This document shows, one piece after another, positions 60,371 to 64,000 of a stretch of 64,000 bases of DNA. Origin of the DNA: Nematostella vectensis. Taxonomy: Eukaryota > Cnidaria > Anthozoa > Actiniaria > Edwardsiidae. The stretch is from positions 15,562,601-15,626,600 of the forward strand of contig NC_064037.1 in NCBI RefSeq assembly GCF_932526225.1. The letters are read 5' to 3'. Both the position numbers and the translations under genes were made by a program. The notes under the pieces were generated by a model. It was given only the letters and a program-made list of their open reading frames with translations. It was not told the origin of the DNA and searched no databases. The first letter of the stretch is position 1, and every line of letters begins with the position of its first letter.

Positions 60371-63300
60371 ATGGACTACGACCACTTGGATCCCGAGGGG
60401 AGCTTGATGGATGTAAGCGAACGTAGTATTTGTCTATTTCAGCATCAAAGTACGAGTTTATTTTGACAACCCTGAAAATGTGTTTCTTTATATCTCCTTT
60501 TCGTTTATTTCTTTTTAGCAAATACAAGCATTGATACAACCACCATCCTCGGAAATCCCTGTAAAGAAGGCGAAGAAAACGGACAAAGAAGCTCGCAAAG
60601 TCGGACGTAGCGTTAACCACGACAATTGTGATAGTTGTGGGGAAGGAGGCGATTTGTTGTGTTGTGATCAGTGCCCGTGCGCCTTTCATCTCAGCTGCTG
60701 GTGAGTAAAGCTGTCCTCTCAACCCGCTCTTATATCTCCATGCTCTCCGGGTACTTGTGTTGTTTCTAGTCTCAAAACTACGTCGTAAATTGTTTGCAAT
60801 GCTGCGCGCGTTTGTACGAGAATGGTATGTCGATCGCTGGTGGATGGCCCATAGTTCATTGCAAGACTGTTGAAAATCTCTTGAGTGCTTCTTCCTAAAA
60901 TATAAAATTTCGTTTCCTTTGTTGTGTCCTTCGATTGATTCGCGTTCTAAGTTTAGCCGTGCTATTTCTAGTTTTGATTTCAATTGTTTAACGCCTCTTC
61001 TACAGTGATCATTTCCTCTTCTCTGACGAATTACCCGTCCCCCTCATGAATGCAAACAAATGTTCTTTGTGAAGAAGAGACTATCGGTAGATATGACCTT
61101 AATTTTCTTTACGTCTCATGTTTTTTCTAAAAAAAATAATAAGATTTTTGATGTGTTTTGTTTAAATGCCCTTGTAGATAGAAATGAATAATTAGTCTGA
61201 GCAAGTTTTTGTTTTTTACTTGAGAAAACTCTGGTGTTATTGGTTTAATCTTGCTATCGTGCAAGATGGTCAATGCCTTGACCCTGTTATATCTTTATTT
61301 TCACTTGATTTGAATGTAGCATATGCTTTCAAAACGTTTTTAATTCTTCACGAGTCATAAAAATCTAGTTTATAAAAAATTCTAAAAACATACCCTATGC
61401 ATGTTGAAACTCCCACATTTTGCTTTGTATTGAAAAACATTAATAGAGCATTAGTGATTGATTTAGTGATGATTTTATTTATATGAATAAGTTATTTTAA
61501 CTTACAGAAAGGTAGAACCGTGGAACCTGAATTTTACGATATGCCTCCAGAGAAATAAAATGTATTGTAAAATGGAGGTATCATTGCAAACAGGTCCTCC
61601 ATTTCACAATATCAAGGAAAATCCATTGAAAATATTGTTGTAGCGAGAACGTGTTAATTTTCAACATTTATGCAAATTAATAATATGATAACTGTACTCT
61701 GTGTAATACTGTACAGGTACTCTCTTAAAGACTGTAAATCTCCATCTAATAAGATCTGTCAAGTAAAAAAAAATTAACTGTACTGTACGTGTGTGGTGTC
61801 TTGAGTTTTCTCTCTTTGTTGATTAACAGAATAAGTAATATCATTGAAACGAGGTCAAAATTACACTTTGGAGAACAGATTTGTATCGTAAAATTGAGAA
61901 TATCGTTGTATCCAATATCGTAAGATCAAGGTAATTTCTTATACATTTTACTGTATTTCCACTGGTAAATAGGAATGTCATAGTAAAATCGAGGTTATCG
62001 TTAAATCCAGTGTCGTAATATCCAGGTCCCACTGTATAGTGCTTTTCTAGATCTATTTTACTGAAGTGTTCATAGAAGCATTTGTCCCACCTTTTAAAGT
62101 TCAGTATTAGCTATTAAAGTGAGATAAATGCAAGTAGAAAATAACAAAGTATTCAAGACTTTTAAACAAAAGTATTTTTAAATGGATTACAGGCTATTCC
62201 ACAAGGACAACTAAACTTTGACTTTACTGAGGGTTTCAGAACTTCCACACTCAACAAAGTCAATAAAATGCATACACAAAAAATGTCTACATTATCTTTC
62301 TAAGCCACGATTACAAGCACACACTTTTCCCGGATACTTAACAGTAAAGAACTCTGTTTAGTACAAAATAAATGCTAAATTGCTTCCTTGATCAACACAT
62401 GTCTGCAGAACAAATTCAAAGTGCCAAATTGTTGAACTGTTTGAATGCTTTCAATTACTTACATTCATAATCTACATAAACAATGACAAAGAAGTGCCTG
62501 GTTGCCTATAAGGAATGTGCTTGTATTAATTTTTTATAATAATGTCATAGTTTGGCTTTATTATATCACATAAAATTTTATGATTGATATTATGTTCATC
62601 TTCAGTGACCCTCCTCTGGAAGAAGATGATATCCCTGATGGAGAGTGGCTCTGCATTGAATGTCGCAATAAACAGAAGCAGGTGAAAGATTAGTTTGATT
62701 TCATCCTTAAGAGTTTTTTTTTTTTTTTTGCTAGCTGCAAGCATCGAAATGAAAAGTTTTGTGGCCCAACTGAATTTCTATTGTTATATCAAGATTTCCA
62801 CTTGATAAGGGTCCATCATATAAAGTATTCACTGTCTTTCTACATAATTTACTGAAAAGATAGATGTTTTGTGCACAGTAATTTTCACCCGCTGTCAGCT
62901 TTTTGCCTTTTCAAGCTTTGTTTTAATGTTTGAAAAAGTTTTTTTTTTTAATTTTGAGGTGATTTTATTTTCCCCATGTTCATTTTATTGAAGGTGAAAA
63001 AACTCTAAATAAAAACATTGTTCCAGGACCAAAAAAATGGAAAAGAAGTGCCTGAAAAAGGCGGAGAGGAAAAAGAAAATGAAAAAGAAAAGGAAAATGA
63101 AAAGCGGACTGAAAAAGCCAAAGAGAAAGATGTCCAAGTGACTAAGCAAAATGAAAGTATAAACCCGGACTCACCATTCTCTACTTTGGTCAAAATGAGC
63201 ACTGGAAAGAACCCGTCAACATTCCAGCTGCCACCAGAGCTCAAGTGTACCACGGTATTTCCTGGTAAGTCCGGTTCCAGAGCTCAAGTGTACCACGGTA

Positions 63301-64000
63301 TTTCCTGGTAAGTCCGGTTCCAGGGCTCAAGTGTACCACAGTATTTCCTGGTAAGTCCGGTTCCAGGGCTCAAGTGTACCACAGTATTTCCTGGTAAGTC
63401 TGGTTCCAGGGCTCAATTGTACCACAGTATTTCCTGGTAAGTCCGGTTCCAGAGCTCAAGTGTACCACGGTATTTCCTGGTAAGTCCGGTTCCAGGGCTC
63501 AAGTGTACCACAGTATTTCCTGGTAAGTCAGGTTCCAGGGTTCAAGTGTACCACGGTATTTCCTGGTAAGTCCGGATCCAGGGCTCAAGTGTACCACTGT
63601 ATTTCCTGGTAAGTCCGGTTCCAGGGCTCAAGTGTACCACAGTATTTCCTGGTAAGTCCGGTTCCAGGGCTCAAGTGTACCACAGTATTTCCTGGTAAGT
63701 CCGGTTGCAGGGCTCAAGTGTACCACAGTATTTCCTGGTAAGTCCGGTTGCAGGGCTCAAGTGTACCACGGTATTTCCTGGTAAGTCCGGTTCCAGAGCT
63801 CAAGTGTACCACGGTATTTCCTGGTAAGTCCGGTTCCAGGGCTCAAGTGTACCACAGTATTTCCTGGTAAGTCTGGTTCCAGGGCTCAAGTGTACCACAG
63901 TATTTCCTGGTAAGTCCGGTTCCAGGGCTCAAGTGTACCACAGTATTTCCTGGTAAGTCCGGTTCCAGAGCTCAAGTGTACCACAATATTTTCTGGTAAG
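60371..64000 (+). CDS. PHF12: PHD finger protein 12, 5' four exons (partial)
   Basis: Exons: 60371-60412, 60519-60700, 62606-62681, 63027-63264 (donor G|GTAAGT); frame kept throughout, ~179 codons, continuing beyond the window. N-terminus [23 protein letters not shown] aligns with the vertebrate PHF12 start ([20 protein letters not shown]). First PHD finger ~residues 49-97: [29 protein letters not shown]...GEWLCIEC, a full C4HC3 set. Exon 4 encodes a Lys/Glu-rich linker ([12 protein letters not shown]) and ends [17 protein letters not shown], as in vertebrate FQLPNELTCTTALPG. PHF12 (Pf1) is a nuclear subunit linking Sin3/HDAC corepressor to MRG15 and chromatin. The second PHD and the FHA-like domain are not in the window. 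Immediately after exon 4 comes a 43-bp minisatellite containing its splice donor. Confidence 0.94.
60701..62605. other. PHF12 intron 2 (1.9 kb)
   Basis: AT-rich. Segments near 61520-61640 and 61850-62035 share 'gtaaaatggaggtatc', 'ttgtatc' and 'caatatcgtaagatcaagg' type phrases, suggesting remains of a repeated element; nothing coding. Confidence 0.5.
63237..64000 (+). repeat. 43-bp minisatellite duplicating the PHF12 exon 4 end and splice donor
   Basis: About 18 copies of GAGCTCAAGTGTACCACGGT, then ATTTCCTGGTAAGTCCGGTT, then CCA. The first copy is bona fide coding sequence ([10 protein letters not shown]) and intron start; each further copy carries another TTCCTG|GTAAGT donor. Copies differ at a few positions (GAGCTC/GGGCTC, ACGG/ACAG). 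The array runs off the right edge. Confidence 0.97.

Noticed and set aside
60366-60983. 205-codon minus-strand frame
   Set aside because: Antisense shadow of PHF12 exons 1-2; the plus strand has the PHD finger with proper splice sites.

Overview
This is eukaryotic, intron-rich animal DNA. Canonical GT-AG introns, metazoan orthologues (LZTR1, OSBP, PHF12, serine dehydratase, a Rab), a tRNA-type SINE and many short inverted-repeat elements and minisatellites all point that way. Gene content, intron style and repeats fit an anthozoan cnidarian (a sea anemone such as Nematostella is my best guess, not proven from the sequence).

Layout, left to right. 1-338: 3' end of a plus-strand integrase-core protein of transposon origin. 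2307-8049 (minus): first eight coding exons of LZTR1; its C-terminal BTB/BACK part is not in the window. 8537-14579 (plus): a Sel1-repeat protein with a mitochondrial-type N-terminus, head to head with LZTR1 across a ~490 bp spacer that carries a perfect CRE. 14722-15538: 43-bp minisatellite. 17805-28786 (plus): complete oxysterol-binding protein (PH domain, coiled coil, FFAT, EQVSHHPP), 10 exons, 780 aa. 30528-34356 (minus): two-exon Rab GTPase with altered G3, G4 and G5 motifs; most of its single intron is a ~2.7 kb minisatellite. 34.4-37.6 kb: transposon-derived DNA. 37667-42145 (minus): a five-exon gene joining an unrecognised ~330-aa N-terminal region to a pteridine-reductase-type SDR. 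43.7-45.4 kb: 10-bp satellite. 45.4-51.3 kb: no recognisable gene. 51372-59356 (minus): complete serine dehydratase/threonine deaminase, 8 exons, 325 aa. 60371-window end (plus): first four exons of PHF12, with a 43-bp minisatellite that repeats the exon-4 end and its splice donor.

The genes are ordinary animal neighbours, not an operon: ubiquitin-ligase adaptor, mitochondrial Sel1 protein, lipid transfer, membrane traffic, pterin/folate-type reductase, amino-acid catabolism, chromatin corepressor. The most unusual features are the unknown-domain/SDR fusion, the Rab with a histidine at the catalytic-glutamine position, tandem arrays abutting splice sites in at least five genes, and tiny palindromic elements flanked by exact 9-bp target-site duplications.
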